Assembly (NCBI GenBank): GCA_963725615.1
Contig: CAVRZO010000001.1
Span: 248,001 to 312,000 of the forward strand
DNA: 64,000 nucleotides
Direction: 5' to 3'
DNA from: JAIQFF01 sp963725615
Lineage (GTDB): Bacteria > Acidobacteriota > Terriglobia > Terriglobales > Acidobacteriaceae
Part shown: in pieces, positions 26,427 to 34,143 of the stretch
How the letters are laid out: each line of letters opens with the position of its first letter
How positions within the stretch are numbered: position 1 is the stretch's first letter
The notes under the pieces: model-generated
Databases searched by the model: none
Seen by the model: the letters and a program-made list of their open reading frames with translations, nothing else
Told to the model about the DNA's origin: nothing
Translations under genes and position numbers: made by a program

Positions 26427-27497
26427 ATGAAAGACGCCAAAGGCCGGAGTCCCAGAAAGACTTCGCGGGCGAGTCGCCCGCGACCACACGATGTTGCGCC
26501 GCAGCGGACGGATTTCCGTCTCGGGCAGATTGTGCGGTTGCTGATGGAGAACGCGACCGTAGTCGTGAGCGGAACCAAGATTGCCGACGAGATTGGCACT
26601 GGCCGGTCCGAAGTGTGGCGACTGGTGCAGCAGTTGCGGACGCTGGGAGTTGAGATTGCCGGGCATCCCGCGACTGGCTATCAGCTTAAGTCCGTGCCCG
26701 ATTTGTTGCTGCCTGACATGCTGGCGCCGGCGCTGAAGGGAACAATTTTCGGCGCGGACGTTCATCGCAACTTTCATCACTATTACAAAATCGGCTCGAC
26801 CAATGTCGAGGCCATGGAAAACGCGAGCGCGGGGGCTCCGGAAGGCAGCGTTTTCGTGGCCGAAGAACAAACTGCCGGGCGCGGGCGTGGCGTGCATCAA
26901 TGGGAGTCGGCGCCTTCGGCGGGGATCTACTGTTCGGTGGTGTTACGTCCGGCGTTGCCTCCATCGGAGACGTTGGGGCTGTCGCTGGCTGCAGGGCTGG
27001 CGGTGCAGTCGGCGGTGGAGCAGATCGACTCCAGCGTCTTGCCCGATCTGAAGTGGCCCAACGATCTTCTCATCAAGGGCAAAAAGTTTTGCGGCATTCT
27101 GACTGAGATGAATGCGGAACCGACCCGCGTCCGCTACGTTGTGGTCGGCATCGGAATCAACGTAAACCAAGCGACGTTTCCGGTTGAGCTACAGCCGATC
27201 GCAACCTCCTTGCGAGTGGTCAGCGGCACGGAATGGTCGCGGGTGGAACTGTGCGCGGCTTTGCTAAAATCTCTCGACCGTGAATATCGTGATCTGCTGG
27301 AGCAGCCCGGCGCGCATGAGTCGATTCTGCGGCGCTTTCAGGAACGGTCGTCGACGGTGCGGGGACGGCAGGTGCGAGTGGAAGAGAATGCTGGATTTGA
27401 AGGGGTGACGGAAGGGCTTGATCCGCGGGGGTTTCTGCAGGTGCGAACGGCGGAGGGTTTGCGGACGGTGTTGAGCGGGACTGTAATCCTGAAGTAG
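26427..27497 (+). CDS. birA: Bifunctional biotin-protein ligase / biotin operon repressor
   Basis: 356 aa from ATG 26427. Residues 1-35 are encoded partly by a REP hairpin (SRASRPRPHD) and look unlike any BirA. The winged helix follows at about 38-95 (FRLGQIVRLLMENATVVVSG, IGTGRSEVWRLVQQL). The ligase domain has the biotin-loop GRGRGVHQWES, LKWPNDLLIKGKKFCGIL, and VGIGINVNQ. The C-terminal SH3-like part (RGRQVRVEENAGFEGVTEGL) is present. It attaches biotin to carboxylase BCCP and can repress biotin genes. A CATAAT box 10 nt before ATG hints at a very short leader. Confidence 0.93.
   Translation: MKDAKGRSPRKTSRASRPRPHDVAPQRTDFRLGQIVRLLMENATVVVSGTKIADEIGTGRSEVWRLVQQLRTLGVEIAGHPATGYQLKSVPDLLLPDMLAPALKGTIFGADVHRNFHHYYKIGSTNVEAMENASAGAPEGSVFVAEEQTAGRGRGVHQWESAPSAGIYCSVVLRPALPPSETLGLSLAAGLAVQSAVEQIDSSVLPDLKWPNDLLIKGKKFCGILTEMNAEPTRVRYVVVGIGINVNQATFPVELQPIATSLRVVSGTEWSRVELCAALLKSLDREYRDLLEQPGAHESILRRFQERSSTVRGRQVRVEENAGFEGVTEGLDPRGFLQVRTAEGLRTVLSGTVILK
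26464..26489 (-). repeat. REP hairpin inside the birA N-terminus
   Basis: CGCGGGCGAGTCGCCCGCGA followed by CCACAC is identical to one arm of the pair at 6231-6307. It is read in frame as SRASRPRPHD, downstream of the only plausible ATG and upstream of the helix-turn-helix. Confidence 0.85.
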
Positions 27498-27512
27498 GAG
27501 ATTGCACGGACT

Positions 27513-27610
27513 GTGTGGGGCGAAGCCCGCTCGACTGCCGTCGCTTAAACCGCGACGGCCCGGACGGGTCCTTCGACCTCGCTCAGGGCAGGCTCCAACC
27601 GTCTCCACAC
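27513..27610. repeat. Composite REP element, GTGTGG heads
   Basis: GTGTGG at 27513 and CCACAC ending at 27610 bracket CGTCGCttaaaccGCGACG and the string TTCGACCTCGCTCAGGGCAG. The latter is shared, with one mismatch, with the repeat at 42508-42712. It fills the birA-coaX gap. Confidence 0.7.
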
Positions 27611-27625
27611 AATCGGTGGCGCATT

Positions 27626-28507
27626 ATGCTTCTGGTTCTTGATGTTGGCAACACGAACACGGTGCTGGGGGTATTCGCCAAAGCTGCGCGTAATGGCGGT
27701 GGGGAATCGCAACATTACGAGTTGATGGTGGCGAACTGGCGGGTGGCGACCATCGCGACCCAGACCGTGGATGAATACGGTGTGCTCTTCCGCAACCTGT
27801 TTGCCATGGACAAGATTGAGGTCAAAGGCGTCAACGGCATCATTATTTCTTCCGTGGTGCCGCCGGTTGATTCCACTTTGCGCCAGGTCTGCGAACGGTA
27901 CTTCAACACCAAGCCGCTGTTTATTGAGCCCGGAGTCAAGACTGGGATGCCGGTGCTTTACGACAGCCCCGCTGAAGTCGGCGCCGATCGCATCGTGAAT
28001 TCGGTTGCTGCCTTCGAAAAATTCGGCGGGCCGTGCATCGTGGTGGATTTCGGCACCGCGACTACGTTCGATTGCGTATCCGCCAAGGGCGAGTACCAGG
28101 GCGGCGTCATCTCTCCGGGCATTGGGATTTCCGCCGACGCTCTGTTCGAGAAGACGGCCCGTCTGCCCCGCGTGGCGATTCGCAAGCCGGCACGCGTGAT
28201 TGGCAGCACAACCGTCGGCAGCCTGCAGTCCGGTCTTTATTACGGCTACCTTGGACTGGTGGATGGAATTCTGGAACGGTTGCTGGAGGAAATGGGACCG
28301 GAAACCACCGTCGTGGCGACCGGGGGATTGGCCCGGCTGATCGGCAAAGGATCCAAATACATCAAGCACGTGGACGATTTGCTTACTCTGGACGGCCTGC
28401 GACTCATCTGGGAGCGAAACACCGAGGCGAAGTCCAGCAACGGCGGCGCTTCCGCGAAACCTTCTCCCGTCCCGACCGCCCCCGGCCGCAAGCCGCGGTC
28501 CCGCTGA
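27626..28507 (+). CDS. coaX: Type III pantothenate kinase
   Basis: 293 aa from ATG 27626. It catalyses the first step of CoA synthesis. ASKHA-fold motifs are LVLDVGNTNTVLGVF (phosphate 1), VGADRIVNSVAAFEKFG, VVDFGTATTFDCV (phosphate 2), and GGVISPGIGISADALF. The family usually has about 255-270 residues; the last about 30 (SSNGGASAKPSPVPTAPGRK) are a low-complexity extension. The next gene begins one base after the stop. panB and panC, which make its substrate, are also in this window. Confidence 0.95.
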   Translation: MLLVLDVGNTNTVLGVFAKAARNGGGESQHYELMVANWRVATIATQTVDEYGVLFRNLFAMDKIEVKGVNGIIISSVVPPVDSTLRQVCERYFNTKPLFIEPGVKTGMPVLYDSPAEVGADRIVNSVAAFEKFGGPCIVVDFGTATTFDCVSAKGEYQGGVISPGIGISADALFEKTARLPRVAIRKPARVIGSTTVGSLQSGLYYGYLGLVDGILERLLEEMGPETTVVATGGLARLIGKGSKYIKHVDDLLTLDGLRLIWERNTEAKSSNGGASAKPSPVPTAPGRKPRSR

Positions 28508-28508
28508 G

Positions 28509-29216
28509 TTGTTCGTGGAAAATTACTTCAATTACTTCACTGAAATCGAAGAGCAGTTTCAACGGCGCCGGGGCGGCATCCTGCTGCTTTCCACTCTGGA
28601 TTGGGCGTTGATCGAGACCTGGAAGGATGCCGGCATTCCACTCGAAGCCGTCCTGCGCGGGATCGATGGCGCGTTCGAGCGCTACGAGAAACGCCCCACG
28701 TCCCGCAAGGTCAACAGTCTGGCTTATTGCGCGCAGGAGGTGCTGGCAGCCGCAGAAGAGATGAAGGAAGCGGCGGTAGGCGCGCCGAGCAACGACCAGC
28801 CAGCCGCAAAACCGGCGGGTTTTCAGACCGCTGATATCGTCGCTTTTCTGCGGCGCAATGCAGACCTCCTACTCACCGCGAAACTGCCCGAGCGGCCCGG
28901 GATTTCAGGGCTGGCTGCTGCGCGGGCGACAGCGGGCACATTGCGAGAACTGGCTTCCGATCTGGAAAGCACTTCACCCCGCCTGGAAGACCTGGAGCGC
29001 CGGCTCACCGTGCTGGAAGAAAAGCTGTTCGCAGTGCTGCTGGCGGCAACTCCCGACGAGGAGATCGTCGCTGTGCGCGCCGAGGCCGATCGTGACCTCA
29101 GCCCCTACCGGCGCAAGATGCCGGCGGCGCAGGTCGATCAGTTGCAAAAGCAGTATCTGCACAAGCGGTTGCTGGAGAAGTACGGGCTACCCAGGCTAAG
29201 CTTGTTCTATATGTGA
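28509..29216 (+). CDS. Conserved-looking protein of unknown function after coaX
   Basis: 235 aa from TTG 28509, or 233 aa from GTG 28515; either lies within 8 nt of the coaX stop, so co-translation is likely. The N-terminal part is helical (NYFTEIEEQFQRRRGG, TLDWALIETWKDAGIPLEAV, GIDGAFERYEKRP). A Pro/Ala linker (about 90-105) follows, then a long helical C-terminal region (LRELASDLESTSPRLEDLER). No motif is recognised and there is no signal peptide or membrane segment. Confidence 0.75.
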   Translation: MFVENYFNYFTEIEEQFQRRRGGILLLSTLDWALIETWKDAGIPLEAVLRGIDGAFERYEKRPTSRKVNSLAYCAQEVLAAAEEMKEAAVGAPSNDQPAAKPAGFQTADIVAFLRRNADLLLTAKLPERPGISGLAAARATAGTLRELASDLESTSPRLEDLERRLTVLEEKLFAVLLAATPDEEIVAVRAEADRDLSPYRRKMPAAQVDQLQKQYLHKRLLEKYGLPRLSLFYM

Positions 29217-29254
29217 CCCGTGTGGGGCGGGCGCGGGCGCCCGCCCCACACGGG
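29217..29254. terminator. Perfect 38-nt REP hairpin, probable terminator
   Basis: Two 18-bp arms, CCCGTGTGGGGCGGGCGC and its exact complement, enclose two bases. The hairpin starts at the base after the stop of the unknown gene and is followed by TTT. It has GTGTGGG heads on both strands, so it looks like a collapsed REP pair serving as an intrinsic terminator. Confidence 0.75.
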
Positions 29255-29275
29255 TTTGCCCTGTAGAATCTAGGC

Positions 29276-30619
29276 TTGCGGCTCGAGATTGAAAAGCTGG
29301 TTTATGGCGGAGAAGGGCTGGCTCGACTTCCTGCCGACGAGCGTGGTTCCGGCAAAGCTGTGTTTTTGCCTTTCGTATTGCCCGGCGAAAGCGTGGAGGC
29401 GGTCCTTTGCGAAGAGAAGCCGGGGTTCGCTCGCGCCCAATTGGAAGAAATTCTCACCGCCTCCGCTCGACGCATCGCTCCGCGATGTCCTTACTTCCAG
29501 CGCTGTGGCGGATGCCACTATCAGCACACCGACTACGAATATCAACTCGAGATCAAGGCATCGGTCCTGCGAGAGAATCTCCGCCGTATTGCCAAGCTGG
29601 AGCTGGACACCGAACTGCACGTCCACGCTTCGCCGCCGTGGAACTATCGCAACCGCTCCCGTTTCAAGGTCCAGGCTGCTCCCGAGTTTGCGATTGGATA
29701 CTACAAGTTCAACTCGCACGAATTGCTGCCGGTGGAGGAGTGTCCCATCAGCTCGCCCTTGATCAATCGCGCGCTGACCGCGCTGTGGAAATTGGGGCGC
29801 GCGGGCAAGGTTCCGGCCGGCATTCAGGAAATAGAGTTCTTTGCCAACAGCGATGACACGCAAGTGGTGTCCGAACTTTATTGCTCGCTCGAAAGCGCCG
29901 GCTTAACGGAACCCTTCGCCGACGAGTTGGAAACCGCGCTGGCCGAAATCTCTGGCGTTGCGTTCTTTGTGGCTCGGTCTGCTAAAGGGGAAAGCCCGGG
30001 CGATCCCAGGCAAATCGGCGGCACCGGCGTCGCCAACCTTATATATAAGACTCAGCTTGCTTCGTACCGGGTCAGCGCGGGAGCGTTTTTCCAGGTCAAT
30101 CGCCATTTAACTGATGAATTGGTCAAGATCGTTGTTCCCCCGCGACACGGTGGGCGGGACGCACACCGGACAGCCGGCGGAGACGCCGGCGCTACCGGGA
30201 CTGCGCTTGATCTCTATGCTGGGGTTGGGCTTTTCTCTTCTGTCCTGAATCGGGAATTTGAACGTGTGATTGCGGTTGAGTCGTCACATACTTCTCATGC
30301 CGATCTGCTATACAATTCGCCCGCGAACGTGAAAGCGGTTCGCGCTAGCACGGAGCAGTATCTGGAAAATGCAGCGGGCAAATTGCGCGCCGAGTGGGTG
30401 GTTGTGGATCCGCCACGCAGCGGGTTGGGAGAGAGAGTGATTAAGGGACTGGTGAAGTTGAAGGCTCCACGCATCACCTATGTTTCGTGCGATCCCGCAA
30501 CCCTCTCGCGCGACCTGGCTCGCCTGCTTCAATCCGGATACCGGGTAGAGGAGGCGCACCTGGTGGATTTATTTCCCCAGACCTACCATCTGGAAAGTGT
30601 CTTCCACCTAATCGGCTAG
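29276..30619 (+). CDS. rlmD: 23S rRNA (uracil-C5)-methyltransferase, RlmD/RumA type
   Basis: 447 aa from TTG 29276; there is no ATG at the N-terminus. A TRAM-like start (MRLEIEKLVYGGEGLARLP) is followed by the Fe-S cluster cysteines (CPYFQRCGGCHYQ), the SAM motif LDLYAGVGLFSSVL, VVDPPRSGLGERVI, and the catalytic Cys in YVSCDPATLSRDLARLL. It methylates a uracil of 23S rRNA using SAM. A REP sequence is inserted in frame just before the SAM motif (about residues 289-308). A TAGAAT box lies 6 nt upstream of the TTG, as in a leaderless mRNA. Confidence 0.92.
   Translation: MRLEIEKLVYGGEGLARLPADERGSGKAVFLPFVLPGESVEAVLCEEKPGFARAQLEEILTASARRIAPRCPYFQRCGGCHYQHTDYEYQLEIKASVLRENLRRIAKLELDTELHVHASPPWNYRNRSRFKVQAAPEFAIGYYKFNSHELLPVEECPISSPLINRALTALWKLGRAGKVPAGIQEIEFFANSDDTQVVSELYCSLESAGLTEPFADELETALAEISGVAFFVARSAKGESPGDPRQIGGTGVANLIYKTQLASYRVSAGAFFQVNRHLTDELVKIVVPPRHGGRDAHRTAGGDAGATGTALDLYAGVGLFSSVLNREFERVIAVESSHTSHADLLYNSPANVKAVRASTEQYLENAAGKLRAEWVVVDPPRSGLGERVIKGLVKLKAPRITYVSCDPATLSRDLARLLQSGYRVEEAHLVDLFPQTYHLESVFHLIG
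30139..30198 (+). repeat. REP element in frame inside rlmD
   Basis: Read on the minus strand, GGTAG is followed by CGCCGGCGtctcCGCCGGC and CTGTCCGG. A nearly identical block lies between genes at 46150-46175. Here the 60-nt insertion is a multiple of three and codes for RHGGRDAHRTAGGDAGAT. Confidence 0.8.
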
Positions 30620-30630
30620 CACAGATCCTG

Positions 30631-33246
30631 GTGGCTCCACAATCCAATTCGCGCCATGATCTCTCTGCCACGACGGGCGGGCGGCAGCCCCTCCTTTGGG
30701 CTGCACTGGCCTTTGCCGCGGGAATTGCCATTGGCGTACGCGCCTGGCGCCCGCCGCTCTGGTGGATGGTGGCATGGATCGTCTTTGCATTTTCGGGCGC
30801 GTACTTGCTTCGGCGGCGGGGCAGATCGGCCTTCATCGTAGGACTAGGTGCCCTCTTTTTCTTGGGCGCGCTCATGGTTCAAGTACGGAACCCGGATGGC
30901 GCGGGTAATTCCGCTTGGGCGCGATTTGCCGATGGCACAGAGGTCGTGGTCACCGCCCACGTCACCAGAGAAGGAACTCTACAAGAGGACGCTCCCGGCA
31001 GCGTCCGGCAGAGGATCGAGGTCGAGACCGAGCAGATCACAAAGGGCGACGAGAACTTCGTGGTCAACTCCGGCATGCGTATCAATATCTATCAGCAGCA
31101 ATTGAAAAGCGATCTGGGCTGGGAAGCGGGCGCGGCTCCTATTCGGTTGTTTCGCTACGGAGAACGGCTGCGATTTCCCGCCTCAATTTCTCTGCCGCGT
31201 AATTACCGCAACCCGGGAGCGTTTGACTACCGGGGCTATTTGTCAGAAAACGGAATCGTCGCTCTAGCCTCTGCCAAAGCTGCGAGCGTCGAGGTGCTTC
31301 CCGGCTTCGCGGGCAGCCGGGCCGAACTCTGGCGTTCGCGAATCCATCGCAGCGTCATCGACAAAGTTCACGCTCTGTGGCCTCCGCACCAGGCCGCGCT
31401 GATGGACGCCATGGTCATCGGCGAAGACGCATTCATCAACCGCCCCACCCGCGCGGACTTCCAGCGCTCGGGCACTTACCACGTGCTGGTGGTTTCGGGG
31501 ATGAATGTGAGCATCCTTGCCCTGGTTACGTTCTGGTTTCTGCGGCGACTCCGCATCGGCGACCTTCTGGCAGGCGCGATCACTGTCTCGCTCATGGTGG
31601 CTTATGCCCTGCTGACTGCGCTGGGCTCTCCGGTTTGGCGAGCCACGCTGATGCTGGCTCTTTATCTGGGAGCTCGGCTGCTCTATCGCGAGAAGTCAAT
31701 GCTCAATGCCATCGGTGCTGCGGCGCTGGGCTTGCTGATTGTGAATCCGCAAGTTCTATTCGGAGCCAGTTTTCAATTGACCTTCTTGTGCGTGTGGCTG
31801 GTGGCGGCGGTGGGCATACCGATTCTGGAGCGCACAACGCAGCCTTTTATGCGCGGCTCGCGACACATAGACTCTCGGTCCTACGATTTCGTTCTGCCTG
31901 CGAAAGTCGTGCAGTACCGCCTGGATTTGCGCATGATCGCCGGCCGGCTGCGGCGCTTTGGTGGCCGCAGCATTTCATTGCCGGCATTGGCTGTGGCCTC
32001 GCGCACGCTGATGGGCGCGGGTGAGTCGCTGCTGATTTCGATCGTTATGCAGATCGGCCTGGCGCTTCCAATGGCGTACTACTTCCATCGCGCCACCGTG
32101 GTGGGATTGCCCGCCAACATGCTGGTGGTGCCGCTGATGGAACTACTGATGCCTGCTGCGGTCGCAGCCATGGCGCTGGGATATGTTTCGCAAACTCTGG
32201 CCAGAATTCCGATGCTGATCGCGGGCTTCGCGCTCGAAGGTATTGCCGGCACGGTGCGCTGGCTGGGCGGACTGCGGGTCGCCGATCTGCGCGTGCCCAC
32301 GCCCGGGACCGCCGTGATTTTGATGACCGCCCTGTCGATCATCTTGGCCATGGCCATGGTCCGCCGCCGTCCCTGGTTGGCTGCCGGTGGATTGGCCGCG
32401 TTGGCCGCGAGTGCATTCTGGATTTCCGCCGTCCCGCCGCGCCCGCAGATTCGATCCGCGGTGCTGGAGATGACAGCGATTGATGTAGGACAGGGGGATT
32501 CGATTCTGCTGGTGTCGCCCAGCGGCCGTACTTTGCTGGTGGATGCGGGAGGCCTGCCGCGCTGGGCGCATTCGGATTTGGATATCGGCGAAGACGTGGT
32601 GTCGCCGTACCTGTGGTCGCGCGCCATCAGCCGCCTCGACGCCGTGGCTATCACGCACTCGCATGCCGACCACATGGGCGGAGCAGCGGCCATCCTCGCC
32701 AACTTCCGTCCGCGGGAGTTGTGGCTGGCAGATCCGGGGGACCCGGAAATGAAAACTCCGGTTCAGCAGGCGCAAGCATTGGGTGTGCGCGTAGTCCGCC
32801 ACCAGGCAGGCGATGAGTTCGATTTTGGCGGTGCCGGGGTCCGCATCCTGGCCCCTGGCGTAGCGGATCTTGCGGCGCGCCGCAATGATGAATCTCTGGT
32901 GATGAAGCTGGCATATGGGAAGACGTCCGCTCTGCTGGAAGGAGACGCGGAGAACCGTTCAGAACATCAGATCGCGGAGGAACATCCGGAGGCGGATCTG
33001 CTCAAGGTGGCGCACCACGGCAGCGCAACTTCCACGATTCCGCTGCTGCTCGAACGGGTACATCCCCGGTTCGCTGTGATTTCTGTAGGAGCGCGCAATA
33101 CTTACGGACATCCGCGCGAGGAAGTTCTTGCCCGGCTGGGAAAAGCTCAGGTGCTGACCTACCGCACCGATCTCGAGGGCGCGGTCACGTTTTATCTGGA
33201 CGGCACAACGGTTACGCCTGGTCTTCCTCCGGCGGAAGTCCACTGA
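30631..33246 (+). CDS. comEC: ComEC/Rec2 DNA-uptake channel protein
   Basis: 871 aa from GTG 30631, the first credible start after the rlmD stop; the open frame itself begins inside rlmD. DUF4131-type N-terminal helices and an OB-like region (about 100-200) lead to the competence domain with many helices (TYHVLVVSGMNVSILALVTF, ALGSPVWRATLMLALYLGAR, FGASFQLTFLCVWLVA). The C-terminal metallo-beta-lactamase-like domain has IDVGQGDSILLV, THSHADHMGG and KVAHHGSATS. It forms the inner-membrane channel for single-stranded DNA in transformation. It is convergent with, and overlaps by 35 bp, the DUF2007 gene. Confidence 0.93.
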   Translation: MAPQSNSRHDLSATTGGRQPLLWAALAFAAGIAIGVRAWRPPLWWMVAWIVFAFSGAYLLRRRGRSAFIVGLGALFFLGALMVQVRNPDGAGNSAWARFADGTEVVVTAHVTREGTLQEDAPGSVRQRIEVETEQITKGDENFVVNSGMRINIYQQQLKSDLGWEAGAAPIRLFRYGERLRFPASISLPRNYRNPGAFDYRGYLSENGIVALASAKAASVEVLPGFAGSRAELWRSRIHRSVIDKVHALWPPHQAALMDAMVIGEDAFINRPTRADFQRSGTYHVLVVSGMNVSILALVTFWFLRRLRIGDLLAGAITVSLMVAYALLTALGSPVWRATLMLALYLGARLLYREKSMLNAIGAAALGLLIVNPQVLFGASFQLTFLCVWLVAAVGIPILERTTQPFMRGSRHIDSRSYDFVLPAKVVQYRLDLRMIAGRLRRFGGRSISLPALAVASRTLMGAGESLLISIVMQIGLALPMAYYFHRATVVGLPANMLVVPLMELLMPAAVAAMALGYVSQTLARIPMLIAGFALEGIAGTVRWLGGLRVADLRVPTPGTAVILMTALSIILAMAMVRRRPWLAAGGLAALAASAFWISAVPPRPQIRSAVLEMTAIDVGQGDSILLVSPSGRTLLVDAGGLPRWAHSDLDIGEDVVSPYLWSRAISRLDAVAITHSHADHMGGAAAILANFRPRELWLADPGDPEMKTPVQQAQALGVRVVRHQAGDEFDFGGAGVRILAPGVADLAARRNDESLVMKLAYGKTSALLEGDAENRSEHQIAEEHPEADLLKVAHHGSATSTIPLLLERVHPRFAVISVGARNTYGHPREEVLARLGKAQVLTYRTDLEGAVTFYLDGTTVTPGLPPAEVH

Positions 33247-33520
33247 TATCGATTTCCGCGGTTTCATCGCTGCCCGGAGCCTGGCGATATTCTTCGATAA
33301 CCCGACGCGCACGGTCGGCATCCTCCTCGCGTACCAGGATGATCGTGCCGCCTACTCCGGGAAGAATGTCTTGCTGGGCGTCCAGCGAGGTAACATCGGA
33401 ATCGATTCCGGTGGACTCGAGCAGGCCGTGCACGACCAGCGCTTCGGATTCCTGTTCCGTATCGAAGATTCGCACCAGCTTTTCGTTGGGATTGGGGCGC
33501 GCGGCGAGACGTTCGTTCAT
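33212..33520 (-). CDS. DUF2007-like putative signal-transducing protein
   Basis: 102 aa. KLVRIFDTEQESEALVVHGL and LESTGIDSDVTSLD are the pattern of small DUF2007 proteins (ferredoxin-like fold, function unsettled). The acidic tail (ETAEIDISGLPPEEDQA) overlaps the comEC 3' end. GGAGGATC precedes the ATG at 33520. Confidence 0.78.
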   Translation of the reverse strand: MNERLAARPNPNEKLVRIFDTEQESEALVVHGLLESTGIDSDVTSLDAQQDILPGVGGTIILVREEDADRARRVIEEYRQAPGSDETAEIDISGLPPEEDQA

Positions 33521-33748
33521 AGATCCTCCGTTCGAGACAGCAGACGGGAACAGGCTGCCAAGCCTGCCTGGAGCCCCCTGATTGTACCTCGGGTGGCACG
33601 GGTAACCGAAGTCCTACACCTCAGAGAGGTTGCGTTCGTCTCCAAATGCCCACAGAATAGGCCATGGGATGAGCGCAACGTCCCATTGCGGCAGCGCATC
33701 GAAAACATAAGGTGCGCGCTGCATGTTTCTAGACATTCTGGGGGCCGA

Positions 33749-34018
33749 ATGAGTACCTGGGAGCGGGCTGAGTTCTCTGCACATCTGACCGAGAAGGAGC
33801 AGGAAACCAGGAACATCCGGCGCTTGCAGATCATGATGAGCATGGTCATGTCGGTCATCAGCCAGGACCGCAACCTGACCGTGGAAGAAGCCTCAGAACT
33901 GGCGGCTGGCGCCAAACGCGCGGCCCTGGCCATGTTTCCCGACAAAGAGCTCGCCTTCGACATCCTCTACAAGCCTCGATTACAGCGCCTGATGAACGAA
34001 CGCTTCCGGCTGCAATAA
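33749..34018 (+). CDS. Small helical protein of unknown function
   Basis: 89 aa from ATG 33749. Mostly helical and charged: RRLQIMMSMVMSVISQDRNL, TVEEASELAAGAKRAALAMF, FDILYKPRLQRLMNERFRLQ. No signal peptide. The longer open frame upstream is antisense to the DUF2007 gene and is rejected. A hairpin begins at the base after the stop. The gap 33521-33748 holds nothing else recognisable. Confidence 0.7.
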   Translation: MSTWERAEFSAHLTEKEQETRNIRRLQIMMSMVMSVISQDRNLTVEEASELAAGAKRAALAMFPDKELAFDILYKPRLQRLMNERFRLQ

Positions 34019-34060
34019 CCACGAACCACGTGGGGACAGCTGCCCTCACGTGGTTCGTGG
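34019..34060. repeat. Collapsed REP pair, hairpin
   Basis: CCACGAACCACGTG (34019-34032) and CACGTGGTTCGTGG (34047-34060) are perfect 14-bp arms around GGGACAGCTGCCCT. The CACGAACCACGT flank is the one seen at 55115 and 56494. It directly follows a stop codon, so it may terminate transcription. Confidence 0.75.
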
Positions 34061-34143
34061 TAGGTCCCCTTGATTCGAGGAGCCTGAAGTGGCATAGAAT
34101 GATGCCCGCGTACGTCCTGACTACTGCAGAAAAGGTTCCCCCT

